Origin: Calothrix sp. MO_192.B10
GTDB lineage: Bacteria; Cyanobacteriota; Cyanobacteriia; Cyanobacteriales; Nostocaceae
Length of the DNA: 42,356 bases
Reading direction: 5' to 3'
NCBI GenBank assembly: GCA_030065055.1
Contig: JASJDS010000041.1
Span: 1-42,356 of the forward strand
Within the stretch, counting starts at the first letter, position 1; every line of letters begins with the position of its first letter. Shown one piece after another: positions 1-8,010 of the stretch. A program made the translations under genes and the position numbers. The notes below the pieces were generated by a model, which had not been told where the DNA came from, searched no databases, and saw only the letters and a list, made by a program, of their open reading frames with translations.

Positions 1-174
1 AATGGTGATTGGTTTAGGGGCTTTGACGGGTACAGGTGTAATGCTGATTTCAATGCTGCTAGAAATATAGGTCAATGGATCGGTTTTTCATGCCCTTTGG
101 ATCTTCAAAAAGCTGTATCTGCAATGGATATGGTCGATACAAAGGGTGGGGTCAATGACAGTCCCTATAACTAG
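1..174 (+). CDS. IS200/IS605-family TnpB (OrfB) transposase, C-terminal end only
   Basis: The first reading frame is open from the window edge to a TAG at 172-174 and gives about 57 residues. It contains the segment ADFNAARNIGQW followed by GFSCPLDLQKA. This matches my knowledge of the end of the RuvC-like/zinc-ribbon region and the tail of cyanobacterial OrfB/TnpB proteins. TnpB is the RNA-guided nuclease that accompanies IS200/IS605 elements. The rest of the gene lies upstream of the window, so whether it is intact cannot be judged. Two hairpins typical of an IS605-type right end follow directly (183-215 and 227-247). Identification rests on recognition of the tail only. Confidence 0.72.
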   Translation, partial: NGDWFRGFDGYRCNADFNAARNIGQWIGFSCPLDLQKAVSAMDMVDTKGGVNDSPYN

Positions 175-254
175 TGTGAACCGTCTAATCGGGTGGATTT
201 ATCCCCCGATTAGACATCCCTAGAATCCCCGTCAATTTATTGCGGGGAGTGTCA
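1..254 (+). mobile_element. Right part of an IS200/IS605-type element
   Basis: The element comprises the TnpB tail plus two downstream stem-loops. The first is a perfect 11-bp stem, 183-193 with 205-215 (arm GTCTAATCGGG). The second pairs CCCCG at 227-231 with CGGGG at 243-247 and is followed by AGTGTCAA at 248-255. The second hairpin with its flanks (GAATCCCC, loop, GGGGAG then GTCAA) has a close counterpart at 24645-24680 on the minus strand, which supports reading it as an element end. The exact boundary at about 254 is inferred. Confidence 0.6.
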
Positions 255-726
255 ATCAACTGATGCCATCTGATGCCATGTCCAGAACTACGTAGGGGCA
301 CGGCATCTACTGACTTTTTCCCATACCAGAATCTGAATCTCGCCGTGCCCAACGGCATCCACTTTTTCCCATACCAGAATCTGAATCTCGCCGTGCCCAA
401 CGGCATCCACTTTTTCCCATACCAGAATCTGAATCTCGCCGTGCCCAACGGTATCCACTTTGTCTCATTCCAGAATCTGAATCTCGCCGTGCCCAACGGC
501 ATCCACTTTGTCTCATTCCAGAATCTGAATCTCGCCGTGCCCAACGGCATCCACTTTTTCCCATACCAGAATCTGAATCTCGCCGTGCCCACAACCCATT
601 GGTTTCCCCAAATGTAATCCCGTCCCTCTCACTGTGTTCAAATATTCATGGTGAGGGCACGGCGTATTGGGTGAGCGAAAAAGACTGTGGTCATCCAATT
701 TTGGATTTTGGATTTTGGATTGACAT
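175..726. other. Intergenic region: IS right end, tandem array, short repeats
   Basis: Beyond the IS end and the 48-bp array, this stretch holds a further GGGCACGGC motif at 656-664 and a TTTTGGA heptamer repeat at about 701-721. Neither open frame over the array looks like a real gene. Confidence 0.7.
303..590. repeat. 48-bp tandem repeat array, six copies
   Basis: A unit of exactly 48 bp is repeated six times (6 x 48 = 288). Units 1-3 and 6 carry TTTTTCCCATACCAG, while units 4 and 5 carry TTTGTCTCATTCCAG. The rest of the unit is almost invariant, including CTGAATCTCGCCGTGCCC. The 48-bp period is a multiple of three, so several frames stay open and encode a 16-residue repeat. I see no ribosome site or coding bias and treat the array as non-coding. 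It is bracketed by GGGCACGGCAT at 297-307 and by GCCGTGCCC at 582-590, the same arms as the dispersed element at 4364, 15704 and 42278. Confidence 0.9.
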
Positions 727-912
727 TTAATTTTCTTTATTGTTACCGAAGTAGAAACCTAAAGCAAAACTGAGTAAAGTAACCTGGGGTGTAATAGGCA
801 CTGAAATCAGGTCTTTTATTTCAGCTTTTTTAGCATTAGGGTGAACACTTGTAATTAGTATTAACAAAAAGCTAGCACCCAATGAAAATCCGAAGATTTT
901 AGTCAAGCGCAT
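727..912 (-). CDS. Small membrane protein, unknown function
   Basis: A 61-residue frame starts with ATG at 912 (MRLTKIF). Residues about 7-23 are strongly hydrophobic (FGFSLGASFLLILIT) and residues about 45-56 form a second hydrophobic, aromatic stretch (TLLSFALGFYFG). A protein with two short membrane segments or a signal anchor is plausible. I recognise no family, and no clear Shine-Dalgarno sequence precedes the start. It lies 236 bp from the His-rich gene on the same strand. It could be a spurious ORF, but its composition is protein-like and nothing overlaps it. Confidence 0.45.
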   Translation of the reverse strand: MRLTKIFGFSLGASFLLILITSVHPNAKKAEIKDLISVPITPQVTLLSFALGFYFGNNKEN

Positions 913-1148
913 TTATCTGAAAGTAGAACGCTTAACCGCGTTGACTTTCACTTATAAATAAAATGTCCTCATCGCGCAACTAAGTGCCATAAGAACAAAA
1001 ATTAATTGGGCGGCGAAACTAGAAGAATTTCGTCAGACATCCCTCTCATTAATAAGGAGAGGGAAAGATTTTTACGCAGTAAAAAGCGAGGGTGAGGTTC
1101 AATTATAGAGCAAGCATATTATTTAATTTACCTCCCTAAATTTAGTTG

Positions 1149-1610
1149 CTATTTTTGAACTGATACTTCAATAATTTCCGTATCTTTGATTAACTTTCCA
1201 TTGTGAGCCAGAGGATTATGCTTGTTAGCATTTAAACTTATAGTTACTTTATTTTTTCCAGAAGGAAGACTTTCCAAATAATACCAAGAACCATAAATAC
1301 GGGTGATTTTTTGACCATTTATATATAAATGACCATGACCTTCACCAGGTTTATGATCTTTATTTATATTCTCTGGTGCGAACTTGAAATTAGTAACTTT
1401 AGCTTCTAAATTCCATCCTTTTTTCGTATCTTTATGTACTACCAAGTCAACTGATGGTATAGCTTGTTCATTGGTAATTTCAATTGGTTTATGGGAGTGG
1501 CTGGTATGATTATGATGGTGATTATTTTTATCAGCGATCGCATAACTGCCAAGTCCTAATATACTCAAACCAGCCAATCCACTAATAACCAAGAAAAATT
1601 TTTTCAGCAT
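1149..1610 (-). CDS. Secreted histidine-rich protein, possible metal-binding
   Basis: The 153-residue product begins with a typical signal peptide: two lysines, then hydrophobic residues 5-25 ending near AIA. The mature protein starts with a histidine cluster (NNHHHNHTSHSHKP, about residues 29-42). A compact domain follows with GHGHLYINGQKITR, a YGSWYYLESLPSG segment and a VTISLNANKHNPLAHNG segment. The last two resemble beta-sandwich domains of periplasmic metal-handling or DUF4399-like proteins in which His residues face a ligand. A role in binding copper or zinc in the periplasm is inferred from the His content and export signal only. It is divergent from the M28 peptidase gene, with 116 bp between the starts. 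A HIP1 octamer lies inside the gene near 1528. Confidence 0.75.
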   Translation of the reverse strand: MLKKFFLVISGLAGLSILGLGSYAIADKNNHHHNHTSHSHKPIEITNEQAIPSVDLVVHKDTKKGWNLEAKVTNFKFAPENINKDHKPGEGHGHLYINGQKITRIYGSWYYLESLPSGKNKVTISLNANKHNPLAHNGKLIKDTEIIEVSVQK

Positions 1611-1726
1611 TACAGATATGAAATGTTTTTTATAGGGAACTTTATGTCAAGTTGTCCCTTCAGTCAAAAGACGAGTCGTCATACTTGGTATAGAGGAAAG
1701 TACGATACTCACTCAGCAAGCCACGG

Positions 1727-2821
1727 ATGCATCAAATGAAAAAATGGATTTGGTTGGTATTTTTAACTTTAGCTGTAGCCACAGTGACTATTATTAGCGG
1801 CTTTTGGCAACAGCCAGAAAAACCATCTGTCATGGCATCCAGCCAAGTAGAAACCCCAAAACCTCAGCCAACAGTTTCCCCCAGGGTCAATGATCAGGTT
1901 AATATATTCCCAGTATCTAGCGATCGCTTATTCTCCCACATTCAAAATTTAAACTTTCGACGCTACACTAATAGGGAGCGATGGCGTACTCGTACCTACA
2001 TTACCAAAGAATTACAAAAAATCGGTTGGCAACCCAAGCTACAAAATTTTGACCGAGGTATTAATATATTTGCCGAACGCACAGGTAGCAACAAAGATGC
2101 AGGAGCGATTCTCCTAGGTGCCCATTATGATACCGTTGCCCAATCCCCCGGTTCTGATGATAATGCCACCGGTATTGCCGTAATTTTAGAAATTGCTCGG
2201 CTGCTCGGTTCTCAAACAACTCCCCGCACCCTACAATTGGCTTTTTTTGACAAAGAAGAATCGGGACTATGGGGTAGTAAGGCTTTTGTCGCTAAAGAAG
2301 CAAATTTAAATAATCTCCAAGGTGTAATAGTCATGGATATGCTTGGTTATGCCTGTTATACCCCTGGATGCCAAAAATATCCCCAGGGTTTACCTGTAAC
2401 TCCACCTAGCGATAAAGGAGATTTTCTCACCATAGTTGGGGATACGGAACATTTGCCCTTGCTTTATGCATTTGAAAACTCACAACCCAAAAGACCTCTA
2501 GGAAAGCCCCTTGCAGAACGTCTAAAAAGCTCAAATACCAAAACATCCCCACCACCAATATTTGCCTTGCCAGTACCCCTTAAAGGCCTGCTCATACCAG
2601 ATACTTTACGCAGTGATCATGCTCCATTCTGGTTCCAGGGAGTGGGAGCAGTATTAATTACAGATACTGGCAATTTGCGTACACCCCATTACCATCAGCC
2701 AAGCGATACACCTACTAATATTCAGCGGCAATTTTTTACAGGCTCGGCGCAAATTATTGCCAATGCTACTGCCAAGTTGTTGAATAGTAGTGATTCTTTA
2801 GGAACAGCAGTGAGGGAGTGA
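1727..2821 (+). CDS. M28-family zinc aminopeptidase, exported
   Basis: The 364-residue protein has an N-terminal membrane or signal segment (residues about 6-26) and a Pro/Thr-rich linker to about residue 55. The catalytic domain shows the M28 co-catalytic zinc site: GAHYDT (H133, D135), PGSDDNATG (D144/D145), FFDKEESG (catalytic E177 and zinc-ligand E178), VMDMLGY (D204) and HYHQPSDT (H321 or H323 as last ligand). Such enzymes remove N-terminal residues from peptides outside the cytoplasm. ATG at 1727 is taken, but ATG at 1736 (MKKWIW) is equally plausible. The stop and last residues (AVRE) lie inside a GAGGGAGT octamer repeat, so the C-terminus may have been reset by repeat expansion. Substrate unknown. 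Confidence 0.88.
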   Translation: MHQMKKWIWLVFLTLAVATVTIISGFWQQPEKPSVMASSQVETPKPQPTVSPRVNDQVNIFPVSSDRLFSHIQNLNFRRYTNRERWRTRTYITKELQKIGWQPKLQNFDRGINIFAERTGSNKDAGAILLGAHYDTVAQSPGSDDNATGIAVILEIARLLGSQTTPRTLQLAFFDKEESGLWGSKAFVAKEANLNNLQGVIVMDMLGYACYTPGCQKYPQGLPVTPPSDKGDFLTIVGDTEHLPLLYAFENSQPKRPLGKPLAERLKSSNTKTSPPPIFALPVPLKGLLIPDTLRSDHAPFWFQGVGAVLITDTGNLRTPHYHQPSDTPTNIQRQFFTGSAQIIANATAKLLNSSDSLGTAVRE

Positions 2822-2857
2822 GGGAGTGAGGGAGTGAGGGAGTGAAGGAGTGAGGAG
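2810..2857 (+). repeat. GAGGGAGT octamer tandem repeat
   Basis: About five consecutive 8-bp units (GTGAGGGA, later GTGAAGGA) span the TGA stop of the M28 peptidase gene. The same octamer family occurs at 31080-31150 and, on the other strand, at about 29200-29228. Confidence 0.9.
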
Positions 2858-2951
2858 TAGGGGCACTGCGGCTTGCGCCCTAGAAGGATTGTTCGCTGAT
2901 AAAATTGATCAAAATAGGGTTGTTTTCTGGTATACACTAAATTCAGAGTGT

Positions 2952-2957
2952 GAGGAG
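2952..2957 (+). promoter_or_regulatory. Shine-Dalgarno site fixing the CapA-family start
   Basis: GAGGAG sits 7 nt before ATG at 2965. A GTG at 2950 in the same frame overlaps this site and is therefore a less likely start. Confidence 0.6.
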
Positions 2958-2964
2958 TGCATCC

Positions 2965-4134
2965 ATGTTCGATAGACGATTAGGACAACTGCTATCTTTC
3001 AGTTTGCTCAGTTGTTTTTGTATGGGTATCGGCATAGGGGTGTTTCTCCGTTTTGGTCAAATAGAGTCATCAAATGCAGCCCCTACCCCTAGCAAACTTG
3101 CCAAAGGACCTAAACTATTACCAGATTTCCATAATTTACCTCCTTTTGAATCAAACATCACTATCCAAGCAGTTGGAGATATTGTTCCAGGAACTAATTT
3201 TCCTAATTACAGGCTTCCCCGTAATAAAAATCGATTAATACCTCGGTCAGTGAGAGCATATTTACAAAGAGCAGATTTATTATTTGGTAACTTTGAAAGC
3301 ACCCTGACTAACCATCCCTACACCCGTAAAAATATCAGTACCGGTCGAGCATTTGCGTTTCGCTCCCCACCAAGATATGCCAAGTTATTCGCTGATGTGG
3401 GTTTTGATGTATTCAATATAGCTAACAATCATGCTTTCGACTTTGGCAAGGTCGGATTTCGGGATACAATGGGTAATCTTGACAAGGTTGGCATTCAAAC
3501 AGTTGGTCATAAAAATCAAATTCTTTTTTTAGAGAAGAAAAATATAACCATTGCCATGATTGGTTTTGCTCCTTATACCAGGTACAATTCCATCCATGAT
3601 TTACAAACTGCCGCAGCATTGGTAAAGGAAGCAAAAAGTAGGGCAAATATTGTGGTGGTATCTATGCATGCAGGAGCGGAAGGAAGAAAAGCACTGTATG
3701 TGCAAAATAAAACTGAATATTTTTATGGGGAAAATCGGGGTAATAGTATTAAGTTTGCCAGAACTATGATTGATGCGGGAGCAGATTTAGTACTGGGACA
3801 TGGTCCCCATGTACCAAGAGCAATGGAGATTTATCAGGATAAACTTATTGCCTATTCTTTGGGAAATTTTTTAGGATACCGCACCTTATCCACCAAGGCA
3901 CAAGCTAGTTATTCCATGATTTTAGAGGTTAAACTCAATCAGTGGGGTGATTTAATTGGCGGTAAAATTATACCGATGCGGATGACTCGCAGAGGTATAC
4001 CTTATATTGACCAACGTTTTCGGACTGTGGGATTATTGCGCTATTTGAATAGAAAAGCGTTTCCTCATAAGCAGTTCAAAATCAATCAATTAGGTGAAAT
4101 TATTGTTAATCAATCTAGTGCTTTGTCCCATTAA
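2965..4134 (+). CDS. CapA-family (poly-gamma-glutamate capsule type) metallophosphatase-like protein
   Basis: From ATG 2965 the product is 389 residues; the frame also allows GTG at 2950. A hydrophobic N-terminal segment (about residues 8-27) suggests export or membrane anchoring. The calcineurin-like CapA fold is shown by AVGDIVPG, LLFGNFESTLT, FDVFNIANNHAFDFG, VVVSMHAGAEG and LVLGHGPHVPRAMEIYQDKLIAYSLGNFLG (shown as consecutive pieces). These carry the Asp, Asn and His residues expected at the metal site. CapA is needed for poly-gamma-glutamate export or anchoring in Bacillus, but most cyanobacterial homologues are untested and no capB/capC is nearby. The stop TAA lies inside a dispersed repeat (4129-4190). 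It follows the M28 gene on the same strand, 143 bp downstream. Confidence 0.88.
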   Translation: MFDRRLGQLLSFSLLSCFCMGIGIGVFLRFGQIESSNAAPTPSKLAKGPKLLPDFHNLPPFESNITIQAVGDIVPGTNFPNYRLPRNKNRLIPRSVRAYLQRADLLFGNFESTLTNHPYTRKNISTGRAFAFRSPPRYAKLFADVGFDVFNIANNHAFDFGKVGFRDTMGNLDKVGIQTVGHKNQILFLEKKNITIAMIGFAPYTRYNSIHDLQTAAALVKEAKSRANIVVVSMHAGAEGRKALYVQNKTEYFYGENRGNSIKFARTMIDAGADLVLGHGPHVPRAMEIYQDKLIAYSLGNFLGYRTLSTKAQASYSMILEVKLNQWGDLIGGKIIPMRMTRRGIPYIDQRFRTVGLLRYLNRKAFPHKQFKINQLGEIIVNQSSALSH

Positions 4135-4158
4135 TTTTGACGAGTCGCGGGTGCGAGC

Positions 4159-4189
4159 GATCCCCGACTTCTTGGAGAAGTCGGGGATC
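4159..4189. terminator. Strong hairpin, possible terminator after the CapA-family gene
   Basis: A perfect 14-bp stem pairs GATCCCCGACTTCT (4159-4172) with 4176-4189 around a 3-nt loop. Only a weak T-rich tail follows. The hairpin is a dispersed repeat; a second copy lies at 4738-4768. Confidence 0.55.
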
Positions 4190-4363
4190 TGTTATCTCTC
4201 GTGTTTATACCAATTCATATCGTTTCCGTTTGTATCGGAATTATTTAAATTTCCTCTCTCTTCCTCTGACTCTGCGTTCTCTGCGCCTCTGTGGTTTTTT
4301 TATCATTCCGGTGTAACCGGATTTGATATCAAATAATGTTTGCGACACATACATGATTCGTCA

Positions 4364-4418
4364 GGGCACGGCATCCACAATCTTTTGGTGTATAAAATTA
4401 TCACTCTGATGCCGTGCC
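4364..4418. repeat. MITE-like element with GGGCACGGCA terminal inverted repeats, copy A
   Basis: The left arm GGGCACGGCAT (4364-4374) and the right arm ATGCCGTGCC (4409-4418) are inverted repeats around an AT-rich middle. The outer size is close to copies B (15704-15759) and C (42278-42333), but the interior is diverged. Confidence 0.65.
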
Positions 4419-4737
4419 TCTACCCATCTACCCATCTATTACTTCACCACATTAATTTTGCGATCTAAATGAATATCTCTATTTATCTTCTCTCCCTCTG
4501 ACTTTGCGTACTTTGCGCCTTTGTGGTTTCTTCCTCTACCCCTCATAACTAATGCGATGAACCACTATTACTCGACCACATTAATTTTGCAGGGTAAACC
4601 AAATTCTAGACTTCTCCTCTCCTTCTCTCCCTCTGTGTTCTCTGCGCCTCTGCGGTTCCTTCCTCTACCCCTCATAACTAATGTGGTGAAACACTATTAA
4701 TCTATCCCATTAATTTTGACGAGTCGCGGGTGTGAAC

Positions 4738-4768
4738 GATCCCCGACTTCTCCAAGAAGTCGGGGATC
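4738..4768. terminator. Second copy of the hairpin, terminator-like, between convergent genes
   Basis: The same 14-bp stem (4738-4751 with 4755-4768) has loop CCA and is followed on the plus strand by TTTT. That fits an intrinsic terminator for plus-strand transcription and also lies just beyond the stop of the minus-strand flavoprotein gene. Confidence 0.6.
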
Positions 4769-4788
4769 TTTTACCTAGCCCTCAGAAC

Positions 4789-6144
4789 TTATGTGGTCAA
4801 AATTTTCTGTTCTAAAAGACCCTGAAGTGCTTCAATAACTCGGTAGGCAGATATTTGCCGATCGCTTTGGGCAAGAAATTGAGCAACTACATGACTAGCG
4901 TTTTTTGAGGGATTACACAATTGGCATAGCAGTTGTAAATCCTTGGGAGGTAAGTACATGTTCAGTCGTCTTAAAGCACTGGGGATTTGAGGAAATTCTG
5001 GGAAAAAGATGGGTTGTGCAGGGGATAAGCTTACCCTGCCTCTTCTTAATCGCCAAAAAGGCGATTTATTCCAGCGTTTTTCTTGGTCATAGTATTTGAT
5101 CCGGTCTTGCAAATAAACTTCAAACTGATGCCGAGTTTCCAACTCGTATGTAGTCAGAGCATTGCCATTACCGGCAAAATAAAGAGCGATCGCTTCACCT
5201 GCTTTTATGCCAGATTGTAAAGCCTTGTAAATACCCGCAGAAGCAAGTGGATCTAAGGTACAGGCTGCATCCCCCACAGCTAGCCAGCCATCACCTGTCA
5301 TTTGGTCTAAATATTGGGAGGTGGCGGGTTGAATCAACAGCCTGGATTGCTTAGTAGCATCATGGGTTAACTTCTGAATATGCTGGGTTTGTTGCAAATA
5401 GGTAGTCCAGTTTTTGGCTTGCAATAACCCATATTTTTGCAGCAAATTGCTATCACTCATAAAAGTAGCGATCGCTTGCCCATGAGGTAGTCGAGCAGCA
5501 TACCACCACCCCAATTCTGTGGTCTCTACTAAGGTATAGTAATCCTCAGGAGCATTCTTGTCCCAAGTAAATACGGAAGCCACAGCAATGAGACTGTCCA
5601 TACGGACTTTATTTGCCCCTTGCCAGGTAGCAAATAAACTGCGATTACCAGTAGCATCAACTACAAAGGAGGTTTTAAGATGGAACTGAGAACCATCTTT
5701 AGCTCTCAGTTTAAGCCTCCATTGACCATCAGCAAGTTGATTGCCTCCCAAGGCAGTTGTCTCCCACATTACCATGACACCCCGTTTCTGGGCTGCCCTA
5801 GTCAGGGAAGCATCAAACTGTGAGCGATTCAGATGCCAACCTTGTCCCCCTGGATAGAAAAAGAAGTCTTGGAAGCCCAATTGACTCCCACCCCAGGCAG
5901 AGCAATTTCCCCAAGAGCGAAGATGTTCATCTTCGGTCAAAACATCATACACCCCCAATTGCTCTAAAACAGGCGGAACACTGGGGGGAAGAGTTTCACC
6001 AATTCGGAAGTTATCCTGGCGGGTTTTTTCTAGGATGGCAACGCGCTTTTCTCCTTGATTTTTCAGAGCAAGTGCTGTTGCCACCCCTGCAGGACCACCA
6101 CCGATAATTACTACATCAATTTCCGGTGGTAGGTTGTTATTCAT
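4789..6144 (-). CDS. LodB-like FAD-dependent oxidoreductase (maturase of the adjacent quinoprotein)
   Basis: The 451-residue flavoprotein has the dinucleotide-binding motif VVIIGGGPAG (residues 11-20), an RIGETLPP segment typical of the halogenase/LodB-type branch, and the second FAD motif VGDAACTLDPLASAGIYKAL. I see no WxWxIP halogenase signature. Its start overlaps the 3' end of the LodA-like gene by 8 nt, so the two are translationally coupled. In Marinomonas mediterranea, LodB is required to form the cysteine tryptophylquinone (CTQ) of LodA. The same role is inferred here from family and position. The reaction on the precursor (probably hydroxylation of the cofactor Trp) is known only for the family. 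It is the last gene of a three-gene operon, ending near the hairpin at 4738-4768. Confidence 0.82.
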   Translation of the reverse strand: MNNNLPPEIDVVIIGGGPAGVATALALKNQGEKRVAILEKTRQDNFRIGETLPPSVPPVLEQLGVYDVLTEDEHLRSWGNCSAWGGSQLGFQDFFFYPGGQGWHLNRSQFDASLTRAAQKRGVMVMWETTALGGNQLADGQWRLKLRAKDGSQFHLKTSFVVDATGNRSLFATWQGANKVRMDSLIAVASVFTWDKNAPEDYYTLVETTELGWWYAARLPHGQAIATFMSDSNLLQKYGLLQAKNWTTYLQQTQHIQKLTHDATKQSRLLIQPATSQYLDQMTGDGWLAVGDAACTLDPLASAGIYKALQSGIKAGEAIALYFAGNGNALTTYELETRHQFEVYLQDRIKYYDQEKRWNKSPFWRLRRGRVSLSPAQPIFFPEFPQIPSALRRLNMYLPPKDLQLLCQLCNPSKNASHVVAQFLAQSDRQISAYRVIEALQGLLEQKILTT

Positions 6145-7957
6145 CGCGGGGCAAGGTTCTGTCTACTTCAGCGTAATAAGATCCTTCCCAACCCTTTTGG
6201 GCTAAAGCTGGCTTATATTCGTCAAATTCTGAGATATCAATAATGAATCCCAGTTTATCCCACTTCTCAACCATATCTACATCATCAGGAAACATAATGT
6301 AATTGGGAGCTGTCTGATCGTAATCAATGCCAATCCAAGGAACTTGTTCGTCTTTAATCCTTTCATCAGGAACTGCTGCCCTTAACATTTCTGGTTGTGG
6401 GGGTGGCAAATAGACAAATTCCGGTCGTTGGGCTGGCCACCACCAAACATAACGACCTTGGAGGGGTTGGCTGGAACATTCATTAAAGTCTGCTTGCCAA
6501 GGTAAAGCCATGTATTTGGAGAGATCCCCTGGTTCTAGACCTTCTTCCAAGTTCATTTCTAAACTGAGTTGAGCATTTGGCTCTAAGGGTTTATGCTTGA
6601 CGCGGAATGGTTCGGTATATATCTCGGGATTGCGGCAAATCCAAGTGATTTCAATCCCCGGAGAAAAAGCACCACCTACACAGTTTTCTAAAGTAGCACG
6701 GGTTAGTTGGTCTCCAGGTTGTTCCGGTTCAGCAGAAGCACCGTTGGTAAAGTTACCATTTGCCCACTGCTGTAACAGAAAATATTGAGTCTGGGTCAAA
6801 GTCAGAAATTGAGCTGATTTCTGGCTACTACCCGTGGCATCATCCCCCGCTAAATAGGGCATCATGGGATAGCCTGTTGTGGAAGATTTTAAGTCATTTT
6901 GCTGATTTGGTGGTCGGATTTGGGTAAAAACGTATTGCCGCAGACCATTGTATTCAGGGTCGGTATTGCCCAAAAGGTCAAAGTTAAAGGTGTGAGCTTT
7001 CGGAGGTATGGCAGTAACCCAAGGAAATGCAGAACCACGCTCCAAGATTGGTTGAATTTCCTGCTGGAAGTCTGGTTGATAATTCTGGTTCCAAAAACTA
7101 TTTTCATAGATATCTGGACGGTATCCCATTTGCCGCACCGCCACATCAAATATGGTGTCGTAAAGGGAGACCAGATTGAGAACCTGCGGGGCATAAGCTG
7201 GAGGTGCTACTATCACCCAAGCAGGCTCTGCTTCCTCAGGTGTACCCCCCAAAGTCACTTGTGCTGTAACTGAACCATCGGAGATGTCATCCCACCAGTT
7301 ATCGTTATTGGCATACTCAGTAATTACAGGATTAGACTCTTTGGAACCAGAATGACCAAATCCCCCAACTACAATCAACCGCCCCTGTTCATCTGTATAT
7401 ATTTCCCCTAGGGTGTCGATATCATTGCCAGGAGGTGTTAAGCTCGCAGGGGGGAATGTAGGAGTATATCCATTTACAGGAGTTCGGTCAAAAGATGCAG
7501 ATTGCACGGGATTCTCTGTGGTAGCTGTTACAGTTCTGCTACCCGGATCAATAATCAGCTGATATCTTTCGGTAGGATCAGTAATACTACTGTTGCGTAA
7601 AGGATGGTTAGAAGCATAGCCCTCTTCCCCATTGCAAGTTTGAAACTGATACCAGCTAGCTTTTTTATTGGCTAAACGAACAGTCCATTGAATTGCTGTG
7701 ACCTGACTGCCGCCAATACTCGCTCCTAGGGTAACTTCTTGCTGGTTACCCGAGTTGTCGTAATAAATACGAAACCTGGCTCCTTGGCGACGTAGCTTTT
7801 GATCACCAGCTCGGAAATCAGTAGGTTGAAACTCGGTCTGATCCAACTTAATGGGAAGTCCCCCAGCCTCTTCTGGAGCTAAATAATACTCAGTACTATT
7901 ACCAACACGGGAAATGCCTATGGAAGGATAAATTTTAAAAGTGTAAGTCTCTGTCAT
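6137..7957 (-). CDS. LodA/GoxA-like CTQ-dependent amino-acid oxidase
   Basis: The 606-residue protein begins with KIYPSIGISRVGNS, a hallmark of the LodA/GoxA family (L-lysine epsilon-oxidase, glycine oxidase). The C-terminal half holds the two conserved cofactor segments. C426 lies in ENCVGGAFSPGIE and W487 in MALPWQADFNEC; they are 61 residues apart, close to the 65 between Cys516 and Trp581 of LodA. These would form cysteine tryptophylquinone after maturation by the LodB-like product encoded downstream. Known members deaminate free amino acids and release H2O2 and ammonia, which can be antibacterial. The substrate cannot be read from the sequence. No signal peptide is evident. The gene lies downstream of the ferritin-like gene (53 bp from its stop) and overlaps the flavoprotein gene by 8 nt. 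Confidence 0.85.
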   Translation of the reverse strand: MTETYTFKIYPSIGISRVGNSTEYYLAPEEAGGLPIKLDQTEFQPTDFRAGDQKLRRQGARFRIYYDNSGNQQEVTLGASIGGSQVTAIQWTVRLANKKASWYQFQTCNGEEGYASNHPLRNSSITDPTERYQLIIDPGSRTVTATTENPVQSASFDRTPVNGYTPTFPPASLTPPGNDIDTLGEIYTDEQGRLIVVGGFGHSGSKESNPVITEYANNDNWWDDISDGSVTAQVTLGGTPEEAEPAWVIVAPPAYAPQVLNLVSLYDTIFDVAVRQMGYRPDIYENSFWNQNYQPDFQQEIQPILERGSAFPWVTAIPPKAHTFNFDLLGNTDPEYNGLRQYVFTQIRPPNQQNDLKSSTTGYPMMPYLAGDDATGSSQKSAQFLTLTQTQYFLLQQWANGNFTNGASAEPEQPGDQLTRATLENCVGGAFSPGIEITWICRNPEIYTEPFRVKHKPLEPNAQLSLEMNLEEGLEPGDLSKYMALPWQADFNECSSQPLQGRYVWWWPAQRPEFVYLPPPQPEMLRAAVPDERIKDEQVPWIGIDYDQTAPNYIMFPDDVDMVEKWDKLGFIIDISEFDEYKPALAQKGWEGSYYAEVDRTLPRDE

Positions 7958-8010
7958 GAAATCTACCTGATTTTGATTGTGTCAACTGTATTTTTCCTGT
8001 ACTCAAGGGG

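Larger units (their letters stand above)
4135..4788. repeat. Repeat-packed convergent spacer
   Basis: This gene-free stretch is built of repeats. The block CCATTAATTTTGACGAG followed by the hairpin occurs at 4129-4190 and 4708-4769 (about 62 bp, nearly identical). CATTAATTTTG recurs at 4129, 4450, 4579 and 4708. The last three are spaced 129 bp apart and delimit two degenerate tandem units, each with a CTCTGCGCCTCTG-type core and CCCTCATAACTAATG. One copy of the GGGCACGGCA element lies at 4364-4418. I see no gene here. Confidence 0.8.

Noticed and set aside
303-590. CRISPR array
   Set aside because: The 48-bp units are contiguous with no unique spacers, and no cas gene is present.
185-617. 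Open frames over the 48-bp array on both strands (16-residue repeat proteins)
   Set aside because: The period is a multiple of three, so frames stay open on both strands by chance; no ribosome site, no start with coding bias, and the repeat belongs to non-coding dispersed DNA.
1039-1073. Terminator hairpin CCCTCTC/GAGAGGG
   Set aside because: The T-tract faces the plus strand, where no gene precedes it; for the minus-strand gene it lacks a T-tract.
4094-4336. Plus-strand frame after the CapA-family gene
   Set aside because: It overlaps the gene end and the hairpin repeat, and its translation is low in protein-like pattern.
4789-6144. Flavin-dependent tryptophan halogenase
   Set aside because: The N-terminal resemblance is real, but the WxWxIP motif is absent and the gene is coupled to a LodA-like gene, so LodB-type is preferred.
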